Assembly: GCA_017539565.1 (NCBI GenBank)
Contig: JAFYCS010000091.1
Location: forward strand, 1-64,000
DNA length: 64,000 bases
Direction of reading: 5' to 3'
Source: Lachnospiraceae bacterium
Lineage (GTDB): Bacteria > Bacillota > Clostridia > Lachnospirales > Lachnospiraceae
Shown in pieces: positions 52,571 to 60,367 of the stretch. A program made the position numbers and the translations under genes. How positions within the stretch are numbered: position 1 is the stretch's first letter; each line of letters begins with the position of its first letter. The notes under the pieces are model-generated. The model had not been told where the DNA came from. It saw only the letters and a list, made by a program, of their open reading frames with translations, and ran no database searches.

Positions 52571-53077
52571 TTATAATCCGTCTTTTACGCACTGGCGGGC
52601 TCCCAGAAAATCCGGTATCAGCCAGAAAAGAACGAATACTTTTGCCAAGAACAGGGCGAATACGGTTTTCTCCACTGCATCCTGAAAATCATGCATCTCT
52701 CCCGCCATCAATCCTATTATAAGGAAAGACGCAAAAGCATTGAATATTATTTCCAAAATACCAAATATCGAAAATATCTTATAATACTTATAAGCGTTTT
52801 TCTTTATGGCATTTCTGCAGATAAGGATCTTTGCCACCATTTCGGCTATAACGATCAGCGCGAGTACGCCAAGGATCGCTATAACAAATCCGGTAAAAGC
52901 GGTAAGCAGACCATCAAAAAGTGTTGCTTCCGAACCGTCTATATATGACGGAGTAGCCTCTTTAAGTCTTGTTACGGAGATCCCGATATCACAGATCACA
53001 GCGCTCAACTCGATCAGGTTAACGATGATCAGTACTATCAGGCATAACAACGAACACCACTTAACAAAATGCTTCAT
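52571..53077 (-). CDS. small four-helix membrane protein (DUF2975-like?)
   Basis: 168 residues from ATG 53077 with hydrophobic helices at about 8-30, 55-80, 95-120 and 130-155. The topology and the LICRNAIKKNAYKYYKIFSIFGILEI segment recall DUF2975 proteins, but I am not sure. AAGGGGGG precedes the ATG. A longer start at 53128 is rejected because it would read through the terminator at 53093-53119. It sits just downstream of the por operon terminator and upstream of another unknown membrane protein. Function unknown. Confidence 0.7.
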   Translation of the reverse strand: MKHFVKWCSLLCLIVLIIVNLIELSAVICDIGISVTRLKEATPSYIDGSEATLFDGLLTAFTGFVIAILGVLALIVIAEMVAKILICRNAIKKNAYKYYKIFSIFGILEIIFNAFASFLIIGLMAGEMHDFQDAVEKTVFALFLAKVFVLFWLIPDFLGARQCVKDGL

Positions 53078-53092
53078 GTCCCCCCTTAACAC

Positions 53093-53119
53093 AAAAGACC
53101 GTTTCAAAAACGGTCTTTT
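53093..53119 (-). terminator. terminator of the por operon
   Basis: Perfect 11-base stem AAAAGACCGTT / AACGGTCTTTT with a 5-base loop. The stem carries its own A and T tracts, as in strong bidirectional terminators. It begins 15 bases after the stop of the CbiE/CbiT-like gene. Confidence 0.85.
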
Positions 53120-53133
53120 GATCAACATGCTTT

Positions 53134-54039
53134 TTATACACCTGCCTTCGCGGTGATTATCCAGGGCGCAGGCTGGTCCTCAAACACATTGTTTGATTTG
53201 AGTCTCGATACGGCGATACGGATGATGTTCACATCATTAAGGCCGTAATCTGCCAGGATATCCTTGATATTCGCCGCCACCTTAAAATCCAGCGTATAGA
53301 TAACGAAATCCATAGCGGGATTAAGCTTAGTCAGATACTCAAGCTCATGTTCAAGGCTGGCGCTGGCCACCAGCATGGTGGTATCGGGAACGGGCAGGCC
53401 CGTGAAGGTATCCTCACCCACGTGATCCACGATAGTTACATTGCGGAGACCGAACTGGTTTACATTCTCCTCCATGGTCTCACGGTCCTGGCTCTTATAC
53501 TCGACAGCGATGACCGTACCTTCGGAAGCCATCATCGCAGCCTCGACCGCTATACTCTCGCCGCTTATCACACACAGGTTCTTATGCTCGTCGATCTGCA
53601 TACGTGAGAGCAGTACGGAACGGATCTCGCTTCCCACATACTTAACGGAACCTGTTGCAAAAAGCTTATTATCCATGCCGAACTTAACGGTAGATCTGGC
53701 ATTGGGATTAAGAACGATCATTCCGGCACTTGCATTGATGCCACGGTCGATCATGGCCGATACCTTATCCCTCTTGATGGGGCCTTCAGGCTCGGAGCCT
53801 TCATTATAGATGACCTCGCACTCACCCAGACCTACATCCCACATCTTATAGAAGATGTCCATATTGCCGGCTTCGGTAAATACCAGCACGCAGCGGTGTG
53901 CTTCCACCGCGGGGATAAGGCTTTTATTCTTCCTGGTGATATCCAGTATCTTCACATGCTCCAGATCGATATCAGTATTCTCCGAAAAATATCTGAGCCA
54001 TGAAAGTATATTTGTGTTGCTGAAAAGTTTCTGATCCAT
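53134..54039 (-). CDS. CbiE/CbiT-like (CobL-like) methyltransferase homologue in the por operon
   Basis: 301 residues. The N-terminal half resembles a shortened CbiE-type tetrapyrrole methylase (VLVFTEAGNMDIF, GLGECEVIYNEGSE, DRGINASAGMIVLNPNA). The C-terminal half matches CbiT: the SAM-loop position CVISGESIAVEAAMMA, then VIAVEYKSQDRETMEENVNQFG and NVTIVDHVGED. The usual GxGxG loop is altered to SGES, which may affect SAM binding. No other cobalamin gene is nearby. Instead it is the last gene of the pyruvate:ferredoxin oxidoreductase operon, 20 bases after porB, and is followed by the terminator. It is probably a diverged or repurposed relative. Its role is unknown. GGGGG ribosome site present. 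Confidence 0.7.
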   Translation of the reverse strand: MDQKLFSNTNILSWLRYFSENTDIDLEHVKILDITRKNKSLIPAVEAHRCVLVFTEAGNMDIFYKMWDVGLGECEVIYNEGSEPEGPIKRDKVSAMIDRGINASAGMIVLNPNARSTVKFGMDNKLFATGSVKYVGSEIRSVLLSRMQIDEHKNLCVISGESIAVEAAMMASEGTVIAVEYKSQDRETMEENVNQFGLRNVTIVDHVGEDTFTGLPVPDTTMLVASASLEHELEYLTKLNPAMDFVIYTLDFKVAANIKDILADYGLNDVNIIRIAVSRLKSNNVFEDQPAPWIITAKAGV

Positions 54040-54058
54040 GTTATAACCCCCTTATAGT

Positions 54059-54994
54059 TTAATTACACTTGGATAACAGTTCTTCCCACTTCTTATCTAC
54101 ATATTCCTGAGCGGCCTCGATGGTCCACTCATTTCCCTTTGCAAAGCAGTGCTTGAAACGTCCCTGCAGCTTCATGAACTCTTCCACAGGCAGTTTCTTT
54201 TTAGGCTCATATGTAAGCCTGTACTCACCGTTCACTACCTCATACAGCGGCCATACACAGGTATCGATGGCAGCCTTACAGATCTTAAGCAGATCCTCGG
54301 CCGGATAGTTCCAGCCTCTGGGGCAGGGTGTTAAGCAGTTAACGAAGGTAGGGCCTTCCGTATAGATAGCTCTGTGAGCTTTCTCATGAAAGTCCTTCAT
54401 ATTTCCGAAAAGCGTGGTCTGCGCAACATAAGGAGCGCCGTGCATTACCACGATCTGGGTCAGATCTTTCTGATTCTGCTTCTTACCTACGCTCTCCACG
54501 CCTGAAGGAGTGGTGGTAGCAGATGCGAATCTGGGCGTAGCTGATGAACGCTGGGTACCGGTGTTCATGTACGCATTATTGTCATAGCAGAAATAAGTAA
54601 AATCATGGCCGCGCTCAAGTGCACCGGAAAGAGACTGGAAACCTATATCATAGGTACCGCCGTCACCGCCGATAGCAAGGATCTTTATGTTCCTGTCTGC
54701 CTCGATCTTACCCTTCTTCTTCATTATCTTATATGCTGCCTCAACACCGCTGGCTGTGGCAGATGCATTCTCAAATGCAGTATGGATGTAGGAATCTTCC
54801 CAAGCCGTATACGGATACTGGAAGGACGAAACCTCCAGACAGCCCGTTGCATTACATATAACAGCCTGATCCTCAGGGTTCACCGCACGCATCATGGCAC
54901 GGCAGACTATACCGGCTCCGCAGCCTGCGCACAGTCTGTGACCTGAGTGAAAGCGCTCGGGCTTGTTCATTTCCTGCTTTAAATTATAAGCCAT
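54059..54994 (-). CDS. porB: pyruvate:ferredoxin oxidoreductase beta subunit
   Basis: 311 residues. The beta subunit binds thiamine diphosphate and a 4Fe-4S cluster. LCAGCGAG (cluster cysteines, about residues 22-29), VICNATGCLE, the TPP/Mg site GGDGGTYDIGFQSLSGAL and CYDNNAYMNTG are family signatures; a further cysteine lies in NCLTPCPRGW. It works with PorA, PorC and PorD to oxidise pyruvate and CoA to acetyl-CoA, CO2 and reduced ferredoxin. GAGG precedes the ATG. A 102-base spacer with a strong hairpin separates it from porA. Confidence 0.94.
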   Translation of the reverse strand: MAYNLKQEMNKPERFHSGHRLCAGCGAGIVCRAMMRAVNPEDQAVICNATGCLEVSSFQYPYTAWEDSYIHTAFENASATASGVEAAYKIMKKKGKIEADRNIKILAIGGDGGTYDIGFQSLSGALERGHDFTYFCYDNNAYMNTGTQRSSATPRFASATTTPSGVESVGKKQNQKDLTQIVVMHGAPYVAQTTLFGNMKDFHEKAHRAIYTEGPTFVNCLTPCPRGWNYPAEDLLKICKAAIDTCVWPLYEVVNGEYRLTYEPKKKLPVEEFMKLQGRFKHCFAKGNEWTIEAAQEYVDKKWEELLSKCN

Positions 54995-55044
54995 TTTTTT
55001 ATACCTCTATTCCTTTCAACTGACCGATTCCGTCTCTACACGGT

Positions 55045-55075
55045 AGCATCCGCCATGCTCTGCATACCGGATGCT
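55045..55075 (-). other. intercistronic hairpin between porA and porB
   Basis: Arms AGCATCCG (55045-55052) and CGGATGCT (55068-55075) pair perfectly, and inside them ATGC and GCAT pair around a 3-base loop with one mismatched step. No T-run follows, so it is likely an mRNA processing or stability element in an otherwise tight operon. Confidence 0.6.
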
Positions 55076-55096
55076 GCCTGCCTGGCCGACAACTTC

Positions 55097-56281
55097 TTAT
55101 CTCTCTCTCTGTCCCATGTGGGTATAGAGTTCACCGACCTCGCCGGTGGCTGCGATGTTCTTCAGTCTGTCGAATACGCTGAGTGCGGCTTCTACGGTGA
55201 AGTCACGGCCGCCCAGACCAAATACGATATCTGCCATCAGCGGACGGTCCGGCATGTTGATGCATGCGCCTGCAGTCTCTGCGAAGAGAGGTCCGCCGCA
55301 TGCGGAGAAGCCTTCGCTCTTATCCATGACTGCCACTGCTTTTACGCCCTTAAGGACTGCTGCCAGTTCCTCTCCGGGGAAAGGTCTGAAGACACGGATC
55401 TTGATAACGCCGGCTTTTACACCTTCTGCACGGAGCTTATCCACTGCAGCCTTTGCGGTACCTGCACTGGATCCCATGATCACCATGGCCACCTCGGCAT
55501 CGTCCATCTTATATGCCTCGAAGAAACTGTAGCTGCGGCCGAAGGTCTTTTCGAAATCGGCTGCAACATCCAGGATGACTTTCTTGGCATTCTTCATAGC
55601 CTGTGCCTGAGCCACACGCGCTTCCATATAATAATTGGATACGCCGTAAGGGCCCACTGCCAGGGGATTTTCTTTCTTTAACAGATAATTTCCGGGATGA
55701 TACTCACCTACGAACTTCTTAACAGCGTCATCCTCTTCCAGCTCGATATTCTCGATAGCATGTGAAGTGATGAAACCGTCCTCACATATCATAAGAGGCA
55801 GGCGTACGTCGGGATGCTCCGCGATACGGTGAGCCTGCAGATAATTATCATAAACTTCCTGATTGTTTTCCGCATAGATCTGGATGAAACCGCTGTCGCG
55901 CTCAGCCATTGAGTCGGAATAATCGTGATTGATATTGATGGGGCCCGTCAGTGCACGGCAGGCAACCGCCAGTACGATGGGAAGTCTTGAAGATGCCGCA
56001 ACATAGAGCACCTCATTCATAAATGAAAGACCTGCTGATGAGGTAGCGGTCACGGCTCTGACACCTGCTGCCTCAGCACCCATACATGCGGAAAGTGAGG
56101 AATGCTCGCTCTCCACGGTGATGAACTCCGTATCCACCCTGCCGTCTGCCACATACTGTGCATAGTACTGAGGGATCTCCGTTGAAGGAGTGATGGGGAA
56201 CATTGCGAATACATCCGGATTGATCTGGCGCATAGCCGTAGCTATGGCTTCGTTACCGGAAAGTCTCTCTCTTATGCTCAT
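55097..56281 (-). CDS. porA: pyruvate:ferredoxin oxidoreductase alpha subunit
   Basis: 394 residues. Alpha subunit with the pyrimidine-binding TPP domain (FPITPSTEIPQYYAQYVADG, ITVESEHSSLSACMGAEAAG, TSSAGLSFMNEVLYVAAS) and the CoA-contacting domain (GSSAGTAKAAVDKLRAEG, KIRVFRPFPGEEL). RALTGPININHDYSD and the AERDSG run favour a pyruvate-type rather than 2-oxoglutarate enzyme. The ATG overlaps the porD stop by 4 bases (56278-56281). Together with porC, porD and porB it is a complete four-subunit enzyme. Confidence 0.94.
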   Translation of the reverse strand: MSIRERLSGNEAIATAMRQINPDVFAMFPITPSTEIPQYYAQYVADGRVDTEFITVESEHSSLSACMGAEAAGVRAVTATSSAGLSFMNEVLYVAASSRLPIVLAVACRALTGPININHDYSDSMAERDSGFIQIYAENNQEVYDNYLQAHRIAEHPDVRLPLMICEDGFITSHAIENIELEEDDAVKKFVGEYHPGNYLLKKENPLAVGPYGVSNYYMEARVAQAQAMKNAKKVILDVAADFEKTFGRSYSFFEAYKMDDAEVAMVIMGSSAGTAKAAVDKLRAEGVKAGVIKIRVFRPFPGEELAAVLKGVKAVAVMDKSEGFSACGGPLFAETAGACINMPDRPLMADIVFGLGGRDFTVEAALSVFDRLKNIAATGEVGELYTHMGQRER

Positions 56282-56577
56282 GCCTCCTCCTTCCAGACTA
56301 TAGCGTCAAAAGGACAGGCATTTATGCAGATACCGCAGCCCTTGCAATGATCATAGTCAAAATCTTCTCTCTTTCCATCCTTTACGGGTATGGAAGCATC
56401 GGGGCAGAAGGGTGCGCACAGTACACACTGCTTACACTTATCCTGCAGCCACTGCGGTGTGCGGCTTCTCCACTCACCGGTCTTAGTCAGGCGGGATGTA
56501 CCGGGCTCGTAAATCTCACAGCCGGTGGTCATATCCTGCCATGCTATCTTTTCATTGATCTCTGATGCTGATAACAT
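56278..56577 (-). CDS. porD: pyruvate:ferredoxin oxidoreductase delta subunit (2x[4Fe-4S])
   Basis: 99 residues with two ferredoxin-type clusters: CKQCVLCAPFCPD (about 47-59) and CKGCGICINACPFDAI (about 78-93). It relays electrons from the TPP subunit to ferredoxin. The N-terminal half (WQDMTTGCEIYEPGTSRLTKTGEWRS region) is the PorD-specific extension. AAAGGAAA precedes the ATG; the stop overlaps porA. Confidence 0.94.
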   Translation of the reverse strand: MLSASEINEKIAWQDMTTGCEIYEPGTSRLTKTGEWRSRTPQWLQDKCKQCVLCAPFCPDASIPVKDGKREDFDYDHCKGCGICINACPFDAIVWKEEA

Positions 56578-56638
56578 GATATTTCCTTTCTGTACTTCTT
56601 AAAAATCAACAGGGTCATAAGGTGATCTTCCTTACAAC

Positions 56639-57214
56639 TCATCCTTGTACTTCATCCATCGCTTCCCTCAGGCACTTAAGGTTACCCTCTACCACCTGGG
56701 GCTTCTTTGCAAATTTATGACGATAGGAACCTTCCATATCATTAAGGAACTGCTCCCTGTCCACACAGCCGCTCACTGCCACTACTGCTGCCAGCATGGG
56801 AGTGTTGGGGAAATACGCACCCAGATTACGCATGGATATCTCCCTTGCATCAATGGTGCATACCCTGCCCTTATAGCCCTTGAGCAGAGGCTTTAATTCC
56901 TCGGGACTTTTGGAAGAATTGATTATAACGGCTCCGTTTTCTTTAAGACCGCCGCATACATCAACACTCTCAAGTAAGGTCTCATCCACAACCGCCACGT
57001 AATCGGGATCGTAGATATTGGAATGAACATTGCAGCGTTCATCTGAAATACGGTTATACGCCGTGATAGGCGCACCGCTCCTCTCCGGACCATACTCCGG
57101 AAAACTCTGTACATACTTGCCTGCCATAAAAGCGGCATCAGCAAGCAGCTGGCTTGCCGTCTTTGCTCCCTGGCCTCCGCGGCCGTGCCAGCGTATTTCG
57201 ATCATGTCACTCAT
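56639..57214 (-). CDS. porC: pyruvate:ferredoxin oxidoreductase gamma subunit
   Basis: 191 residues. The IRWHGRGGQGAKTASQLLADAAF opening and YGPERSGAPITAYNRISD block are diagnostic of the gamma subunit. VAVVDETLLE and NLGAYFPNTPMLAAV also fit. It completes the CoA-binding part of the complex. AGGAGAAAG precedes the ATG. It follows the VYGPP-repeat lipoprotein gene by 33 bases with no terminator between, so the lipoprotein and DUF308 genes probably lead the same transcript. Confidence 0.94.
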   Translation of the reverse strand: MSDMIEIRWHGRGGQGAKTASQLLADAAFMAGKYVQSFPEYGPERSGAPITAYNRISDERCNVHSNIYDPDYVAVVDETLLESVDVCGGLKENGAVIINSSKSPEELKPLLKGYKGRVCTIDAREISMRNLGAYFPNTPMLAAVVAVSGCVDREQFLNDMEGSYRHKFAKKPQVVEGNLKCLREAMDEVQG

Positions 57215-57247
57215 TTCACTTTCTCCTATATAAAATAACTAACTCTT

Positions 57248-57688
57248 TCACTCTTCTTCCGGAGGAGGACCGTATACAGGCTCCATTATATTTCTATCCG
57301 GATCCATATCATCCTCAAACCATTCGGGCGGACCATATACATTAGGTTCCATATTATCGTCAGGTTCTGTTCCGTCAAACCATTCCGGCGGGCCGTATAC
57401 ATCATCCAGCTCATTATCATCCGGCGAAATATCCGGTCCGTCATCAAACCATTGAGGGGGACCATATACTCCCTCGATCTCATTATTATCCGGATCGATA
57501 TCATCTATAGGCGGACCATATACATCTTCAACCTGATTATTATTCACATCTATATTTGAATCATCATACAGTCCCCTGTCCGGCATACCGTATACGTCAG
57601 GCTCCTGATTAAACGGACAGCCTGTCACCGTAAACAGCGTTGATGCCGCAAGGCCTAAAAGCATCTTCTTCCTTTTAGTGATCTTCAT
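57248..57688 (-). CDS. small lipoprotein with six VYGPP-type repeats
   Basis: 146 residues; family not recognised. A basic N-terminus and hydrophobic core end in the lipobox TVTGC (Cys24), so the mature protein should be lipid-anchored outside. The mature part is almost entirely repeats: VYG(P/M)P at residues 32, 56, 74, 97, 117 and 138, often followed by (E/Q)WF(D/E), and preceded by acidic PDxN-type segments (DPDNNE, SPDDNE, EPDDN, DPDRN) that look like possible calcium loops. No Cys other than the lipidated one. AAGGAGA precedes the ATG. It lies between a DUF308 membrane protein (11 bases) and porC (33 bases). Confidence 0.82.
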   Translation of the reverse strand: MKITKRKKMLLGLAASTLFTVTGCPFNQEPDVYGMPDRGLYDDSNIDVNNNQVEDVYGPPIDDIDPDNNEIEGVYGPPQWFDDGPDISPDDNELDDVYGPPEWFDGTEPDDNMEPNVYGPPEWFEDDMDPDRNIMEPVYGPPPEEE

Positions 57689-57699
57689 ATCAGGTCTCC

Positions 57700-58206
57700 T
57701 TATTTCTTAAGCGCAACCCACAGACCAAGTGCAGCATTGAAGAGCATTACTATACCTGCCACACGGAGCATGATCTCTTCTACCCTGAATACACGCAGCA
57801 GTATCAGTACACCGAAAAGAATAATAACAGCCGCTATGATAGCGGGAACATAACTCTTAACACTCACTTCTTTATTATCCAGTGCACCGATCAGCAGGGT
57901 CACACCATGCACAACAATTATCGCACCGAATATCACATTAAACAGATGGGTAACGGCACCCGCATTAAAGATCAGTATCAGGCCGATGATGGCTATTATA
58001 ACATTACCCAGCAGGCCTGCCGTATTCGTCAGCTTGAAATCATGCTGGAGAAGATTGGTAATGATCGCTCCCGCACCGAATATCAGAAGTGCCACTCCGA
58101 CCAGCCTGATGCCGGTGTGGATGACCCATCCGGGATTAAGTATAAGTATCAGTCCCAGAGCAAACATCACTACCAGTGATACGTATGAACCCATTTTCTT
58201 TGTCAT
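57700..58206 (-). CDS. DUF308/HdeD-type membrane protein
   Basis: 168 residues from ATG 58206 with about six hydrophobic helices in pairs, each with the LGLILILNPG or IIGLILIFNAG type of motif typical of HdeD/DUF308 proteins. In Escherichia coli HdeD is linked to acid resistance; the molecular role is unclear. GGGAGG is 7 bases before the ATG; a longer start at 58248 is rejected because it reads through this site and lies next to the promoter. It is the first gene of the por transcription unit. Confidence 0.85.
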   Translation of the reverse strand: MTKKMGSYVSLVVMFALGLILILNPGWVIHTGIRLVGVALLIFGAGAIITNLLQHDFKLTNTAGLLGNVIIAIIGLILIFNAGAVTHLFNVIFGAIIVVHGVTLLIGALDNKEVSVKSYVPAIIAAVIILFGVLILLRVFRVEEIMLRVAGIVMLFNAALGLWVALKK

Positions 58207-58239
58207 GATAATACCTCCCTTCGAAAGGTCGCTATTCCT

Positions 58240-58268
58240 ATTATACACTCTTTATCACAGAATGTAAA
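58240..58268 (-). promoter_or_regulatory. promoter of the DUF308-lipoprotein-por unit
   Basis: TTTACA (58263-58268) and TATAAT (58240-58245) are 17 bases apart, 11 of 12 consensus matches. The leader of ~27 bases ends in GGGAGG. Confidence 0.75.
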
Positions 58269-58285
58269 TCAGATATAAAAATGGC

Positions 58286-60367
58286 TTACAGATACTTGAG
58301 GGCTTCAGTTACCAGATCCTCGACAGTAGAAAGAGAAACAGATGTAATACCGTTGCTGCTGCAGCCGTTAAGCACACAGTCACGGCCGTAAAGCAGGAGC
58401 TCCTGCGACATGCTTACTCTTACGGTTGAATCTTCGGCTCCGAATTCCATTGCCACTACCTCATGCAGATTTCCCTCCGCATCCTTTACATTAAGGCCGG
58501 ATACCAGGCAGGCTCCGGACTTGATGGTGGTACCGGTCTTTAAACCGAAGCAGTCAGGCAGGTTATAGAGCAGGGGGTTGGTATTGCGAACTTCACGGCT
58601 CATCGCTTCCGTATAAAAGCTCTTGGAGGAAGTGAGCTCCTTGATCTGCGGATATGTCTTAAGTATATGCTGCACCAGCTTAAACATGCTGCGGGCAGTC
58701 ATATGGTTCTGGATCTTGCTGGTCGCTGTATTGTCCGGATATTCCGGCAGACCGTGACAGTTGATAAAGAGTGTTCCCTCGGATATGCCAAGGAGCGCAG
58801 CTTTGGTATTCATCCTCTCAACAAATGCCTCCTCGCTTCCGGCCACATGCTCGGCCAGAGTCAGGGCACATTCGTTACTGCTGGGCAGCAGCATGCCCTT
58901 TAACAGCTGATCCACAGGGATCTGCTGGCCCTCATCAATCTTTATAACACCGTCTATGCTGCGGGATAAGGTCTCACCCTTCTTGCTCACCGTAGCAATA
59001 TCATCTAATGATATCTCACCCGCGCTCACAGCATCCATAATGCACAGGTAAGTCATAAGCTTGGTCGTGCTGGCTATGGGCACCGGGGTATCTTCCATGG
59101 AAGAAACGAATATCTCTCCTGTGGTAACGTCCCCCACAAGGGCACTGTTTACCTCATCAAAGAATCCTTCCTGTTTAAGGGCGGCTATATCCAGATAATA
59201 ATGGCCCTGTGTGTTAACCATGAGCTTGCCGTCCTGTATGTTCATATCAAGGTCCATCATCATGGCCAGATCCGTCAGGTTGATGTATGCATCCTTATTA
59301 CCTGCGGTATTGCTTCCTATAAAAGTGTAGTACTTGACCGTAGCGCCGTTATATTCCATAGTATTGAACTTGAGTACCCCGGTATTATACAGGGGATCCT
59401 CTTCATCGGGCTCTCTCTGCGTCCTGGGGAACAGATCACCTTCGCCGCCCACTGCACCATACGCCTTACCACCGGTTATGGTTATGGTATCGGCAGTCAC
59501 ACTCAGCTCAAACTGCTTATCCGTACCGCTTAATGCTGCTGCCACATCTCTCATGGATACAAAACGGTTGTTGCGGTAGTCATAATGAAGAGTCTTGATA
59601 TTGCAGCTTCTGCCGCCGTCCACTACCATGGTCAGATTTTCAAGAATGTTATGGTTATTACCGGCAGCATATACGTTCATAGGTTTTAGAAAACCAAAGA
59701 GATCTACAGCCTCAGGAGTTTCTTCGCCCGCCCTGCGCCAGGTCCAGCTTTCGGTATCGTTTGCCAGGACCAGAAGCTTGTCATCTACCAGGAAGCTCAT
59801 ATCCTCCATGCCGTCGCGGGATATCTTTCCCTTTCCGGCACTATACCTGCCCTGCAGGTTATATTTTGTGCTGATTGATGATCCTTCCGGCATCAGTACC
59901 GGACCGTTTTGCATAGCATACTCATAAGAGGAGATCCCGCAGGCTTTTATGATGGCTTCTTCTGCCTGCTCATCGGATACCGTAGCGCCAAGTTCTGCCG
60001 CACGCAGTATCACCAGGCTCCGCAGACCCTTTGCCAGTGACTGGTAGGCCTTTGTTTTTTCCTGTTCATAGGCAGCCTCATCCATATACATCTTCCAGCT
60101 GTCATCCTTATTAAGTTCCAGGGTCAGTTTGACATTGGCATCGCCCAGACCGCCCAGGTCCACTTCGTTTCCCAGTCTGGCCGAATCCAGCCACTCCCTT
60201 CCAAGTGAAAGGGCCTCATTCTCAACTGCCTGCTCACACTTCCAGGTTCCGGAAAGCTTCCTCTCCGGACGAAGCATCAAAACGACGAAAAAAACACCTC
60301 CCGCTGTTATCATCAGCAGGAAGGTGATTATAAATATCGGTAATTTTCTTCTCATTCCTTTTGCCAT
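58286..60367 (-). CDS. membrane-anchored D-alanyl-D-alanine carboxypeptidase (S11) with N-terminal stalk
   Basis: 693 residues. One N-terminal membrane helix (about 8-30) anchors it outside. Residues ~35-400 are a non-catalytic region, including a copper-amine-oxidase-N-like segment (NNRFVSMRDVAAALSG, LTDLAMMMD). The C-terminal S11 penicillin-binding domain has SxxK in ASTTKLM (Ser about 434), SxN in LPSSNECAL (about 492) and KTGT in GLKTGTTIK (about 609). It should trim peptidoglycan pentapeptides. Its ATG follows the TAA of the ParA gene with no intervening base, so the two are translationally coupled. The size is about twice that of simple DacA proteins. Confidence 0.9.
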   Translation of the reverse strand: MAKGMRRKLPIFIITFLLMITAGGVFFVVLMLRPERKLSGTWKCEQAVENEALSLGREWLDSARLGNEVDLGGLGDANVKLTLELNKDDSWKMYMDEAAYEQEKTKAYQSLAKGLRSLVILRAAELGATVSDEQAEEAIIKACGISSYEYAMQNGPVLMPEGSSISTKYNLQGRYSAGKGKISRDGMEDMSFLVDDKLLVLANDTESWTWRRAGEETPEAVDLFGFLKPMNVYAAGNNHNILENLTMVVDGGRSCNIKTLHYDYRNNRFVSMRDVAAALSGTDKQFELSVTADTITITGGKAYGAVGGEGDLFPRTQREPDEEDPLYNTGVLKFNTMEYNGATVKYYTFIGSNTAGNKDAYINLTDLAMMMDLDMNIQDGKLMVNTQGHYYLDIAALKQEGFFDEVNSALVGDVTTGEIFVSSMEDTPVPIASTTKLMTYLCIMDAVSAGEISLDDIATVSKKGETLSRSIDGVIKIDEGQQIPVDQLLKGMLLPSSNECALTLAEHVAGSEEAFVERMNTKAALLGISEGTLFINCHGLPEYPDNTATSKIQNHMTARSMFKLVQHILKTYPQIKELTSSKSFYTEAMSREVRNTNPLLYNLPDCFGLKTGTTIKSGACLVSGLNVKDAEGNLHEVVAMEFGAEDSTVRVSMSQELLLYGRDCVLNGCSSNGITSVSLSTVEDLVTEALKYL

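Noticed and set aside
53078-53128. Longer start for the four-helix protein
   Set aside because: It would begin upstream of, and translate through, the por operon terminator hairpin.
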